From NCBI GenBank assembly GCA_002440625.1, contig DJUV01000159.1:1-14422 (forward strand): a stretch of DNA of 14,422 bases, given 5' to 3'. The DNA comes from Rhodobacteraceae bacterium UBA6273 (GTDB lineage Bacteria > Pseudomonadota > Alphaproteobacteria > Rhodobacterales > Rhodobacteraceae). Within the stretch, counting starts at the first letter, position 1, and the number at the start of each line of letters is the position of its first letter. Shown piece by piece: positions 1-6,895 of the stretch. The position numbers were made by a program, and so were the translations under genes. The notes beneath the pieces were generated by a model. It did no database searches. It was not told the DNA's origin and saw only the letters and a program-made list of their open reading frames with translations.

Positions 1-430
1 CTATCTCTTCATCAGCCACGATCTTTCGATGGTGCGCCACATCGCCAGCCGGGTGGCGGTGATGTATCTTGGCCGCATCGTCGAGCTTTCCCCGCGCGAC
101 GCGCTTTATGCGCAGCCCCTGCACCCTTACGCCGAGGCGCTTTTGTCGGCGCTGCCGCGCGTGGACCGCGCTGGCGGCGGCGGGCGGACGGGCAAGCGGA
201 TCATCCTGAAGGGCGACGTGCCCTCGCCCGCGCGGATGCCGCCGGGCTGCAACTTTCACACCCGCTGCCCCAAGGTGTTCGACCGCTGCCGCAGCGATCC
301 GCCTGAATTGCGCGAAGTCGCGCCGGGGCGGCTGGTGGCCTGCCACCTGTTTTCGCCTGACAAGCCTGCCGCCGGACCAACCGGCGGACCCAGAAGAAAC
401 GACACCCAACAACAAGGAGACAGACCATGA
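1..430 (+). CDS. Peptide-type ABC transporter ATP-binding protein, C-terminal part (5' end outside window)
   Basis: This is the distal end of an ATPase that powers a Dpp/Opp-type importer at the cytoplasmic face of the inner membrane. The visible part opens in the nucleotide-binding domain at [15 protein letters not shown], which contains the H-loop histidine of the switch region. It runs through VMYLGRIVE into the oligopeptide-transporter C-terminal domain. That domain is marked by [12 protein letters not shown], then GDVPSP, a [11 protein letters not shown] cysteine motif and a closing VACHLF. Walker A, Walker B and the signature motif lie upstream of the window. The TGA at 428-430 overlaps the ATG of the binding-protein gene (ATGA at 427-430), so translation is probably coupled. 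These operons often carry two ATPases (DppD and DppF types). This is the one next to the binding protein, and I cannot say which type it is from this part alone. Family assignment is firm; substrate is unknown. Confidence 0.93.
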   Translation, partial: YLFISHDLSMVRHIASRVAVMYLGRIVELSPRDALYAQPLHPYAEALLSALPRVDRAGGGGRTGKRIILKGDVPSPARMPPGCNFHTRCPKVFDRCRSDPPELREVAPGRLVACHLFSPDKPAAGPTGGPRRNDTQQQGDRP

Positions 431-2133
431 AAAGAACCCAGATTCTGTGGATGGGCACCGCGCTCGCCATGCTCGGCCTGCCGGCGCTGGCCGGTGGTCG
501 CGGCACCGACGGCGAATTGCGCATCACCTTTCCGCAGGCGACATCGACGCTGAACCCCTATCTGTCCAGCGGCACCAAGGATGTCTATGCCGCGAGCATG
601 GTGCTGGAACCGCTGGCCGGGTTTGATGAGAACGGCGCGGTCTATCCCCGCCTCGTCAGCGAAATCCCCAGCAAGGAGAACGGCGGCATCTCGGCCGACA
701 ACATGTCGATCACCTGGAAGCTGATCCCCGGTGTCAAATGGTCGGACGGGACGCCACTGACCGCCGCCGACGTGGTATTCACCGGCGCCTATTGCAACGA
801 GACCGACAGCGGCTGCGCGCAGGCCTTCAAGTTTGACGGGATCGAAAAGATTGAGGCGGTCGATGACCTGACGGTCAAGATCACCTTCGCGGCCCCGAAG
901 GCCAACCCGTTCAACGCCTTTGTCGGCTCGCAGACCCCGATCCTGCAGAAGGCCCAGTTCGAGAATTGCATGGGGGCGGCGGCGGCGGCCTGCACGGAAC
1001 AGAACTTTGCCCCGATCGGAACCGGCCCGTTCCGCGTGACGGGCTTTTCCGTGAACGACCTGGTGCAGTATGAAGCCAACCCGGAGTACCGCGATGCGGC
1101 CAAACCGGAATTCGCCACCGCGATGATTAAAGGCGGCGGCGATTCCATCGCCTCGGCGCGCGGCGTGATGGAGACGGGCGAGTTCGACTATGCCTGGAAC
1201 GCCCAGATCAACCCCGAATTGCAGGCGCAGATGGTCGCGGCCGGCAAGGGTCAGTTCATCATGGGCTTCGGCACCAACATCGAACGGCTGGAGCTGAACC
1301 TGACCGATCCTTCGCCCGATCTGGCCGAGGGTGAACGCTCGACAGCGAAATATCCGAACCCGCGGCTGTCGGACGTGCGCGTGCGCCGGGCGCTGTCGAT
1401 GGCGCTGGACCGCACCGCGCTGAATGACATCGGCTATGGCGCGGGCGGCTCGCCCAACTGCAACATCGTCCCGGCCCCGGCATTCTACGCCTCGGACAAC
1501 ACAGGCTGCCTGACCCAGGACATCGAGGGCGCCAAGGCTCTGCTTGACGAGGCAGGCTGGAAGGACACCGACGGTGACGGCGTGCGCGACAAGGACGGGA
1601 TGCCGCTGAAGCTCCTGTACCAGACCACAGTGAACCCGGTCCGGCAGGACTTCCAGGCGCTGATCAAGGGCTGGTGGGCCGAGATCGGCGTCGAGACCGA
1701 GCTGAAGAGCATCGACCCTGGCGTGTTCTTCGGCGGCGACCCTGCCTCGCCCGACACGGCCGAGAAGTTCTATGCCGATGTCGAGATGCACGCCAACAAC
1801 TTCGACGGCACAGACCCCGAGGCCTATCTTGCCGCGCTGACCACCGACAAGGCGCCGCGGCCGGAAACCAACTGGATCGGCACCAACTACAACCGCTATG
1901 CCAATCCCGACTATGACGCGATCTCGGCCAAGCTGGCCCAGACTTTCGACATGAACGAGCGCGCGGCGATAGCCAAGCAGATGAACGACATGCTGACCAA
2001 GGACGGCATGGTGATCCTGCCGCTCATCCTTCGCGGCAACCTGTCGGCGATGTCGAACACGCTTGCCGGTGTCAAGGTCAACGCCTGGGACAGCGAGATG
2101 TGGAACGTGGCCCAATGGAGCCGGGTGAAGTAA
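427..2133 (+). CDS. Periplasmic peptide/nickel-type ABC transporter substrate-binding protein (family 5)
   Basis: This 568-residue exported solute receptor should hand ligand to the two permeases encoded just downstream. A Sec signal peptide is visible: KR at residues 3-4, a hydrophobic stretch at about 6-21, and a likely cut after ALA (residue 22). The mature protein has family 5 hallmarks: an early TLNPYLSSG ligand-lobe segment, [28 protein letters not shown], and a late [16 protein letters not shown] segment. Length fits the family (about 500-600 residues). Several close cysteine pairs ([17 protein letters not shown], and the pair flanking the [15 protein letters not shown] stretch) may form disulfides in the periplasm; that is inference. 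The start is supported by the AAGGAGA ribosome site at 414-420 and by the signal peptide. The ligand could be a peptide, an opine or another small molecule; sequence alone does not decide it. Confidence 0.93.
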   Translation: MKRTQILWMGTALAMLGLPALAGGRGTDGELRITFPQATSTLNPYLSSGTKDVYAASMVLEPLAGFDENGAVYPRLVSEIPSKENGGISADNMSITWKLIPGVKWSDGTPLTAADVVFTGAYCNETDSGCAQAFKFDGIEKIEAVDDLTVKITFAAPKANPFNAFVGSQTPILQKAQFENCMGAAAAACTEQNFAPIGTGPFRVTGFSVNDLVQYEANPEYRDAAKPEFATAMIKGGGDSIASARGVMETGEFDYAWNAQINPELQAQMVAAGKGQFIMGFGTNIERLELNLTDPSPDLAEGERSTAKYPNPRLSDVRVRRALSMALDRTALNDIGYGAGGSPNCNIVPAPAFYASDNTGCLTQDIEGAKALLDEAGWKDTDGDGVRDKDGMPLKLLYQTTVNPVRQDFQALIKGWWAEIGVETELKSIDPGVFFGGDPASPDTAEKFYADVEMHANNFDGTDPEAYLAALTTDKAPRPETNWIGTNYNRYANPDYDAISAKLAQTFDMNERAAIAKQMNDMLTKDGMVILPLILRGNLSAMSNTLAGVKVNAWDSEMWNVAQWSRVK

Positions 2134-2145
2134 ACACCCGACAAG

Positions 2146-2180
2146 GCGGGCGGGGCGCGTTGCCCGCCCGCTTTCCTTTT
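2146..2180 (+). terminator. GC-rich hairpin with T-rich tail between binding protein and permease genes
   Basis: A perfect 9-bp stem is formed by GCGGGCGGG (2146-2154) and CCCGCCCGC (2163-2171) around an 8-nt loop, followed by TTTCCTTTT (2172-2180). It lies 12 bp after the binding-protein stop codon. Because the permease genes continue on the same strand, a partial terminator or a 3' mRNA-stabilising stem is more likely than full termination. Such a stem would give more binding protein than permease, a pattern known in other importer operons. The role is inferred; the hairpin is directly visible. Confidence 0.6.
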
Positions 2181-2208
2181 CGGCATCCCCTCGGAAAGTC
2201 CGACGTTC

Positions 2209-3216
2209 ATGCTCACCTATGCCCTCCGCAGGCTGCTGCTGGCAATTCCGACGCTTCTGCTGATCAGCCTGTTCATCTTCCTGATGGTCGATCTGGCGCC
2301 CGGATCGCCGATGTCCGAGATTCCGCGCTCGATCCCGCCCGAGACACGTGCCAGAATGATCGCGGCCCTTGGTGCCGACCAGCCGGTATTCGTGCGTTAT
2401 CTCCTTTGGCTGAAACAGTTTTTCGTCGTTGAACCTGCCTATCTGATCGACGGCTGGTTCGGCACCTCGCTGGGGGGCGACCAGCAGCGCATCCTGTCCT
2501 GGCAGAGTCGCGCCCCGGTGTTCGACGTGATCGGCGACCGGCTTGGGCGTACCATGACGGTGGTGGGCGCAGGCTATGTGATCGCCGCCGCCATCGCCCT
2601 GCCGATCGGAATCTATTCCGCCTACCGGCAATATTCCTGGTTCGACCAGCTCGGCACCTTCGTGGCGATGATCGGCTATTCGGTGCCGACCTTCTTCACC
2701 GGTGTGCTGCTGATCGTGATCTTCGCGGTCAACCTCGGCTGGTTCCCGTCCTATTACGACGCCTCGCTGAAGGTGAAGGACTTCGCGAGCCTGTCGCGGC
2801 AGGTCTGGCAGATGGCGCTGCCGGTCACGGTGATCGCGCTGTTCCATGCCGCCGAAATCAGCCGTTACACCCGATCGTCCATGCTGGACACGCTGGGGCA
2901 GGACTATGTACGCACCGCGCGTGCCAAGGGCGCGCTGGAGCAGACGGTGGTCATAAAACACGCCCTGCGTAATGCGATGATCCCGGTGATCACGGTGCTC
3001 GCGCTCGGGATGCCGTCGATCTTCGGCGGCTCGATCATCGTCGAGCAGGTGTTCAAGATCAACGGCATCGGCGGCGCGCTGATCGGCGCGATCGTGGCCA
3101 GCGACCTGCCGATGGTGCAGACGCTGACCTTCATCTTCGCGGCGCTGATCGTCTTCTTCAACCTGGTGGCCGACCTCCTCTACGGCATGATGGACCCTAG
3201 GATCCGCTATGACTGA
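2209..3216 (+). CDS. Peptide-type ABC transporter permease, DppB/OppB-like
   Basis: This 335-residue inner-membrane permease forms half of the translocation pore. Hydrophobic segments are visible at about residues 9-28, 115-137, 148-175, 200-214, 258-275 and 303-325. The N-terminus (MLTYALRRLLLAIPTLLLIS) followed by DLAPGSP is typical of the DppB type. The cytoplasmic EAA-like coupling loop that docks on the ATPase is at about 230-256 (QDYVRTARAKGALEQ, then IKHALRNAMIPV). The first periplasmic loop (about 35-110) is long, as is usual for the B-type subunit. The ribosome site is weak (GGAA near 2192), but the start matches the family N-terminus and no better one is visible. Its last 8 bp overlap the next permease gene, which supports a single transcript and matched output of both subunits. 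Confidence 0.94.
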   Translation: MLTYALRRLLLAIPTLLLISLFIFLMVDLAPGSPMSEIPRSIPPETRARMIAALGADQPVFVRYLLWLKQFFVVEPAYLIDGWFGTSLGGDQQRILSWQSRAPVFDVIGDRLGRTMTVVGAGYVIAAAIALPIGIYSAYRQYSWFDQLGTFVAMIGYSVPTFFTGVLLIVIFAVNLGWFPSYYDASLKVKDFASLSRQVWQMALPVTVIALFHAAEISRYTRSSMLDTLGQDYVRTARAKGALEQTVVIKHALRNAMIPVITVLALGMPSIFGGSIIVEQVFKINGIGGALIGAIVASDLPMVQTLTFIFAALIVFFNLVADLLYGMMDPRIRYD

Positions 3217-4138
3217 CACGAATGCCGGAGCATTTTCCGACCGCGCGCACAGCCCCTGGGCCGGGGTCTGGCGCAAGTTCCGCCACCATGTCGGCGCCAT
3301 GGTCGGAGCGGCGGTCCTGATCCTCTTGATCCTCGCGGTGCTGGTCGGGCCCTGGCTCTGGCAGATCGACCCGGCCTTCATCGAGCCGAAGGCGGCCGAC
3401 ATGATGCGCACACGCAACCTCGCGCCTAGTCTCGCCCATCCGATGGGCACCGACCAGCTTGGCCGCGACACGCTGGCGCGGATGCTGGCGGGCGGCAAGG
3501 TGTCGCTCGCGGTTGGGCTGGTCGCCATGGCCATCGCGATCCTGGTCGGCACCGCCGTCGGGGTGCTGGCGGGCTTCGTGCGCTGGCTGGACGGACCGCT
3601 GATGCGGCTGACCGACTTCTTCCTGGCGCTGCCGCTCCTGCCCCTGCTCCTCGTCATGGTGATGCTGTTCCGCGATGCGCTCGCGGGAGCGCTGGGGATC
3701 GAGCTTGGCACTTTCCTCCTCATCGTCGGCGCGATCGGGCTGACCTCGTGGATGCAGGCGGCCCGCGTGGTGCGCGGCGAGGTGCTGGCGCTGAAGGAAC
3801 GCGAATTCGTGCTGGCGGCGCGGTCGATCGGCACCCCGCCCCTGCGCATCATCCTGACCCATATCCTGCCCAACGTGCTGTCGCCGGTGATGGTGGCGGC
3901 GACGCTCGGCTTCGCCTCGGCGATCATCACCGAAAGCGCGCTGTCGTTCCTCGGCCTCGGGTTTCCGCCCGACTTTCCGACGTGGGGGCGGCTGCTCTAT
4001 GAGGGTGTGGAATACATGCAGATGGAACCCAACCGCGTGCTGTTCCCCGGCCTCGCCATCTCGCTCACCGTGCTCGGCATCAACTACATCGGTGACGGGC
4101 TGCGCGACGCGCTCGATCCCCGCCAGCGCCTGCGCTAG
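3209..4138 (+). CDS. Peptide-type ABC transporter permease, DppC/OppC-like
   Basis: This 309-residue second permease pairs with the upstream DppB-like protein. A short cytoplasmic N-terminus precedes the first membrane segment at about 28-50. The C-type signature HPMGTDQLGRD is at 77-87. Further membrane segments lie at about 97-122, 135-155, 165-182, 225-245 and 278-295. The EAA loop EFVLAARSIGTPPLRII with HILPN is at about 199-222. The C-terminus (GDGLRDALDPRQRLR) is a normal family ending, so the protein looks complete. The TAG stop (4136-4138) sits exactly where an IS630-like remnant begins, so the last base of the stop may come from the element. The ATG overlaps the previous gene by 8 bp. 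Confidence 0.94.
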   Translation: MTDTNAGAFSDRAHSPWAGVWRKFRHHVGAMVGAAVLILLILAVLVGPWLWQIDPAFIEPKAADMMRTRNLAPSLAHPMGTDQLGRDTLARMLAGGKVSLAVGLVAMAIAILVGTAVGVLAGFVRWLDGPLMRLTDFFLALPLLPLLLVMVMLFRDALAGALGIELGTFLLIVGAIGLTSWMQAARVVRGEVLALKEREFVLAARSIGTPPLRIILTHILPNVLSPVMVAATLGFASAIITESALSFLGLGFPPDFPTWGRLLYEGVEYMQMEPNRVLFPGLAISLTVLGINYIGDGLRDALDPRQRLR

Positions 4139-4290
4139 AGCGTGTTGCGTTTGATCGGTTCTTTGTCCTGCCGCTTTGAAGAAGTTGTAGCGTTCTTCAT
4201 CGGTGAAATGATTGCAGACGTGGCCGACCGCCTGCCAAAGCTGATCGTAGGTTCGGGCGGCAGCTTTTCGGATCAGCGCCCTGGTCTTGT
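4138..4290 (-). pseudogene. Decayed C-terminal remnant of an IS630-like transposase
   Basis: Read on the minus strand, this stretch encodes ALIRKAAARTYDQLWQAVG followed by HVCNHFTDEERYNFFKAAG. I recognise this as the C-terminus of IS630-family transposases common in Rhodobacterales. The DDE catalytic core and N-terminus are absent. The reading frame continues past the point (about 4151-4153, CAA) where intact relatives usually stop shortly after the KAAG motif, so the original stop seems to be lost. The outer end reads GAGCGTGTTGCG from 4138 and is preceded by TA at 4136-4137. IS630 elements insert at TA, so this is a plausible element terminus. I did not find the opposite end of the element in the window. 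Confidence 0.7.
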
Positions 4291-4292
4291 AC

Positions 4293-4387
4293 CGCCTCTG
4301 ATGATGTGACCGCCCTCCTCTGTGGATCATCGCAGACACACCTTGGCTCATCGATGCCGTCGGAGGGCGGTCACATCATCAGAGGCG
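4293..4387. repeat. Perfect 26-bp inverted repeat flanking a 43-bp spacer
   Basis: The left arm (4293-4318, starting CGCCTCTGATGATG) and the right arm (4362-4387, ending CATCATCAGAGGCG) are exact reverse complements over 26 bp. They are separated by 43 bp. Pairing breaks at once on both sides (4292/4388 and 4319/4361 mismatch). No obvious target duplication flanks the arms. A 95-bp unit with long perfect ends could be a small non-autonomous element, two abutting ends of one insertion sequence, or a transcribed hairpin. Perfect identity between the arms implies recent origin or a constraint. It directly adjoins the transposase remnant on one side and an AT-rich stretch on the other. Confidence 0.85.
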
Positions 4388-4390
4388 CTG

Positions 4391-4500
4391 AAATGAAAAA
4401 ATTACGTTACCCATTTTGTTACCAGAAGCAGGAAATAATAATGTTTAAAAACATATAGTTACATATACAGGCAACAGAGTTGCAGAAATTACACGCTTTT
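4391..4500. other. AT-rich intergenic island (about 29% GC)
   Basis: By hand count 32 of these 110 bases are G or C, against a clearly GC-rich background on both sides. It contains an imperfectly centred palindrome ATGTTTAAAAACAT (4441-4454), a tandem-like repeat of ACATATA (4451-4457 and 4461-4467), a twofold GTTACC (in 4391-4425) and a small GCAAC-AGA-GTTGC hairpin (4471-4483). No convincing gene lies here; a 95-codon minus-strand reading frame crosses it but resembles nothing I know. The base composition suggests acquired DNA or a regulatory, protein-bound region. Confidence 0.65.
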
Positions 4501-4883
4501 TGAAGAGACCTGCCTTTTCCATATCCGCCCAGCGCCCCACCTGGCGCTCTCGCTGGCATCTCGGCAAGGCCGGTCGCCGGACGCGAACGGCCGTGCGAGC
4601 CGACGCCGGAAACCCGAGACGGCAATGGCGCTCCCCGTGCGCACCCCGGGGGGCGCGGAGCGTCAGACATTGCGACGGATGACGGAGACTGGCCCCGGTT
4701 TTTCACGGAAGGGCGAAAGGCCGAATTTTGCGCGACAGGTTCCCTGCCTGCGCCTTCCGGCGCGCGGGGTTACTGATTCTTTCTCTTGCGCCGAATGCCG
4801 CCGCGCGAGCCGCGAAATCCGCTGCGGTGGTAGCCCGGAAAAACACCCGGCTCGGGCGCTTCTGTATACGTTATTGAAAAGAT
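4501..4883. other. Non-coding stretch with no recognisable gene
   Basis: GC-rich DNA between the AT-rich island and the tRNA 3' end. Short reading frames cross it on both strands, but none has a family-like sequence, a good ribosome site or coding-like composition. Small hairpins are visible, for example GCGCC-TTCC-GGCGC at 4750-4763 and a GCGCTCC...GGAGCG pairing around 4628-4662. The DNA immediately after the tRNA 3' end (minus strand, below 4884) is T-rich (ATCTTTTC), but no clear terminator stem precedes it. I see no other feature. Confidence 0.5.
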
Positions 4884-4960
4884 TGGCGGACCCGGAGCGA
4901 TTCGAACGCCCGACCCTCAGATTCGTAGTCTGATGCTCTATCCAGCTGAGCTACGGGTCC
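4884..4960 (-). tRNA. tRNA-Arg (anticodon ACG)
   Basis: A 77-nt cloverleaf is readable on the minus strand. Its 7-bp acceptor stem GGACCCG/CGGGTCC (4954-4960 with 4888-4894) is followed by discriminator G and an encoded CCA (4884-4886). The D arm is GCTC...GAGC. The anticodon stem TCAGA/TCTGA encloses the loop CTACGAA, which gives anticodon ACG (read as ICG after deamination of A34). The T arm GGGCG-TTCGAAT-CGCTC has one G-T pair. C32 is present, the position that TtcA thiolates in this tRNA type in Escherichia coli. The gene stands alone, and its 3' side faces the scarred region at 4139-4883. Confidence 0.97.
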
Positions 4961-4970
4961 GTGAGTGGGG

Positions 4971-4999
4971 CATTTAGCGGCGGGCGGAGGGCAATGCAA
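4971..4999 (-). promoter_or_regulatory. Possible sigma-70 promoter of tRNA-Arg
   Basis: On the minus strand a TTGCAT box (4994-4999) is separated by 17 bp from TAAATG (4971-4976), which ends 10 bp before the mature tRNA 5' end. Spacing and position fit a short-leader tRNA promoter, but each box matches the consensus at only three of six positions. This is a weak, position-based call. Confidence 0.3.
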
Positions 5000-5045
5000 G
5001 GGCTAACGGCAACTATCCCGCGCGATTCCGGATCAAGCCCGATGC

Positions 5046-6461
5046 TCAGGCCGCGACCGGGCCCGGCGCCTGCGGGACGATGTCGCGCGGCAGGTGGATC
5101 ATGAACTCGGTGCCGGTCTCGCCGGTCTTCAGAAGCTCAAGCCGTCCGCCATGGCCGCGTACCAGTTCGGCGGCGATGGCGAGACCAAGCCCGGTCCCGC
5201 CCTTTCGGATGCCGCCCTGGAACGGCTGGAAGAGATGCTCGCGCGCACGCTCGGGCATCCCCGGCCCGGTATCGCCGACACGAATCCACCAGCCTTCTTC
5301 CGTTTCGCCGCCAGCAATCTCGATCGTGCCGGCGCGGCCCGTCGCCCCGATCGCCTGGCGGGCGTTGCGGACAAGGTTGTTCAGCACCCGGTGCAATTGT
5401 TCGTAGTCGGCGCGGATCGACAGCGCAGGCGCAACGTCGATCAGGAATTCGACCTCCGCGCTCTCGTCCGCTGCCAGTTTCTCGCTTTCGACCACATCTC
5501 CCACGAGGCCGGCGAGCATGAAGCGGGTCAGAACCGGCGGCGGTTCCTCGGCCTTGCCGAAGGCCAGCGTCGACTCGCAGAGCGCCACGGCGCGGCTGAT
5601 CGAAGCGACAAGCTTCGGCGTCGCGCGCTTGACCATCGGGTCGTCGCTCACCTCCATCCGGTCCGCGAAAAGCTGCGCCGTGGTCAGGATGTTGCGCAGG
5701 TCATGGCTGACCTTGGCGACGGCGCTGCCCAGCTGGGCGAGCCTTTCCTTCTGGCGCAGCGATGCGGTCAGCTGCTGCTGCATCATCTTCAGCGCATCCT
5801 CGGCCTCGCGCAGTTCGATGATCGAGGCTTGGGGCTCGATGATCCTGCGGGCATCCTCGGGCGCCTCGGCGTAAAGGCTCATGCCGCGCACCACATGGCG
5901 GATCGGCGCGACGAAAAGCCGCTGGACGGCGAGAAACAGCAACACTGCGGTCACGGCGGAAATCACCGCCGACAGGCCAAGGATGCGCAAGCCGTACTCG
6001 AGCATCGCGGCGCGCATCGGCTTGGTGTCCATCGTCGCCTCGATGAGAAGCCCCGCCTGCTTCACCGGGTCGCCGATCACCCGGATCACACGGCTTCCCG
6101 GCTCCACCAGCGTCTCGATCGCATCGCGGATCAACTGCCAGGCCGGGGCCTCGCGCAGGTCGTAGGTCCCGGCAATCGGCGTCGGGATCGGCGAGGACAG
6201 GACCAGCTGGCGCACTTCATCGCGCCTGAGGACGACGTTGTAGACCTCGGCGTTTTCCAGAAGCTCGCGCTCGAGCTGTTCGTCGATCATGCCGTCGGTC
6301 GCGAGAAGCGCCAAGGAGGCGATCTGCGCCCGTTCGAGGCGCGACAGGATATAGTCCTCGCGGAAGCGCGCCACCGAGGGGACGAAGATCAGGATTTCCG
6401 CCAGCATGACGAAGATGGTCGTCAGCAGGAGAAACCGCCCCGACAATGTCCTGAAGAACAT
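5046..6461 (-). CDS. Membrane sensor histidine kinase, orphan
   Basis: This 471-residue two-component sensor kinase autophosphorylates on histidine. The N-terminal membrane segment is at about 9-31, followed by a periplasmic sensor region of about 120 residues and a second membrane segment at about 158-181. A HAMP-like linker (about 182-240) leads into the dimerisation/phosphoacceptor domain with H253 in VSHDLRNILTT. The ATPase domain has the N box NLVRNARQAIG (about 362-372), the G1 motif DTGPGMP (397-403) and the G2 motif GGTGLGLA (421-428), all intact. I chose the ATG at 6461 because the reading frame upstream to 6611 encodes a non-hydrophobic, tail-like stretch, while the membrane protein proper begins MFFRTLSGRFLLL. 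No response regulator lies in the window, so partner and stimulus are unknown. It is transcribed away from rpmH and points toward the tRNA. Confidence 0.9.
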   Translation of the reverse strand: MFFRTLSGRFLLLTTIFVMLAEILIFVPSVARFREDYILSRLERAQIASLALLATDGMIDEQLERELLENAEVYNVVLRRDEVRQLVLSSPIPTPIAGTYDLREAPAWQLIRDAIETLVEPGSRVIRVIGDPVKQAGLLIEATMDTKPMRAAMLEYGLRILGLSAVISAVTAVLLFLAVQRLFVAPIRHVVRGMSLYAEAPEDARRIIEPQASIIELREAEDALKMMQQQLTASLRQKERLAQLGSAVAKVSHDLRNILTTAQLFADRMEVSDDPMVKRATPKLVASISRAVALCESTLAFGKAEEPPPVLTRFMLAGLVGDVVESEKLAADESAEVEFLIDVAPALSIRADYEQLHRVLNNLVRNARQAIGATGRAGTIEIAGGETEEGWWIRVGDTGPGMPERAREHLFQPFQGGIRKGGTGLGLAIAAELVRGHGGRLELLKTGETGTEFMIHLPRDIVPQAPGPVAA

Positions 6462-6612
6462 CAAACGCCCCGCCACAATCCTTGGTGGCGCCCGGTCCTT
6501 GGCGCCGACGTGCCGGACCTGCCGGCCTGAAGACAATAGGCATTCGGCGCGGGGCTTTAAACCTCTTACTTCCATCACCGGCGGCAGGCACCCGGCGAAC
6601 CGCACCCTCACG

Positions 6613-6634
6613 CGCCAGAAAACCGGCTCTGGCG
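6613..6634. promoter_or_regulatory. Inverted repeat just upstream of the rpmH promoter
   Basis: CGCCAGA (6613-6619) and TCTGGCG (6628-6634) form a perfect 7-bp inverted repeat around 9 bp... the interval 6620-6627 (8 bp). It ends 2 bp before the candidate -35 box at 6637, inside the divergent intergenic region between the histidine kinase and rpmH. The position suits an operator or activator site, but no binding protein can be named. Confidence 0.35.
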
Positions 6635-6636
6635 AG

Positions 6637-6665
6637 TTGACTTGGGCGCGGGTGGCGTCTATGAG
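6637..6665 (+). promoter_or_regulatory. Candidate sigma-70 promoter of the rpmH-rnpA-yidD operon
   Basis: TTGACT (6637-6642), a 17-bp spacer and TATGAG (6660-6665) give five of six and four of six consensus matches with ideal spacing. Transcription would start near 6672, leaving a leader of about 65 nt. The leader holds two copies of CTTCGAAT (6671-6678 and 6688-6695) and a CCCC...GGGG stem around a GTTTTT loop (6696-6709). Confidence 0.6.
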
Positions 6666-6737
6666 CCGGGCTTCGAATGACAGCGGCCTTCGAATCCCCG
6701 TTTTTGGGGTTTGGGCCTACCTACCGGAGTAAAAGCG

Positions 6738-6872
6738 ATGAAGCGCACGTTCCAACCGTCGAACCTCGTTCGCGCCCGCCGCCACGGTTTCCGTGCGCGC
6801 ATGGCGACCAAGGGCGGCCGCAAGGTGCTGAACGCGCGCCGCGCGAAGGGCCGCAAGGTTCTTTCGGCCTAA
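6738..6872 (+). CDS. rpmH: 50S ribosomal protein L34
   Basis: This 44-residue, strongly basic protein of the large ribosomal subunit reads [19 protein letters not shown], then [20 protein letters not shown] and a short tail ending in LSA. This matches the near-invariant L34 pattern over its full length. The ribosome site GGAG (6726-6729) lies 8 bp before the ATG. It is the first gene of the conserved rpmH-rnpA-yidD block and lies downstream of the candidate promoter at 6637-6665. Nothing unusual is seen in the protein. Confidence 0.98.
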   Translation: MKRTFQPSNLVRARRHGFRARMATKGGRKVLNARRAKGRKVLSA

Positions 6873-6895
6873 GGTCAAACCTCAAGGCAAACGGC

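Noticed and set aside
256..3930. Very long open frame on the minus strand (about 1,200 codons) antisense to the transporter genes
   Set aside because: Its translation is rich in Arg, His, Asp and Gly with no domain, and it mirrors the codon pattern of well-identified genes on the plus strand. Long antisense frames are expected in high-GC DNA.
4419..4706. 95-codon minus-strand frame across the AT-rich island
   Set aside because: No ribosome site, no family resemblance and an abrupt change of composition in its last third.
4831..4860. Imperfect stem AGCCGGG/CCGGGCT downstream of the tRNA as its terminator
   Set aside because: The stem has a mismatch, the T-run lies inside the loop and no T tail follows.
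4625..4933. Plus-strand frame ending DPERFERPTLRFVV
   Set aside because: The ending is simply the antisense of the tRNA-Arg gene, a familiar source of false protein calls.
5094..6530. Plus-strand frame of 478 codons opposite the histidine kinase
   Set aside because: It overlaps a kinase with all catalytic motifs and has shadow-like composition.
6462..6611. 50-residue N-terminal extension of the histidine kinase
   Set aside because: The extension is non-hydrophobic and lies in the divergent promoter region; the protein begins naturally at the ATG at 6461.
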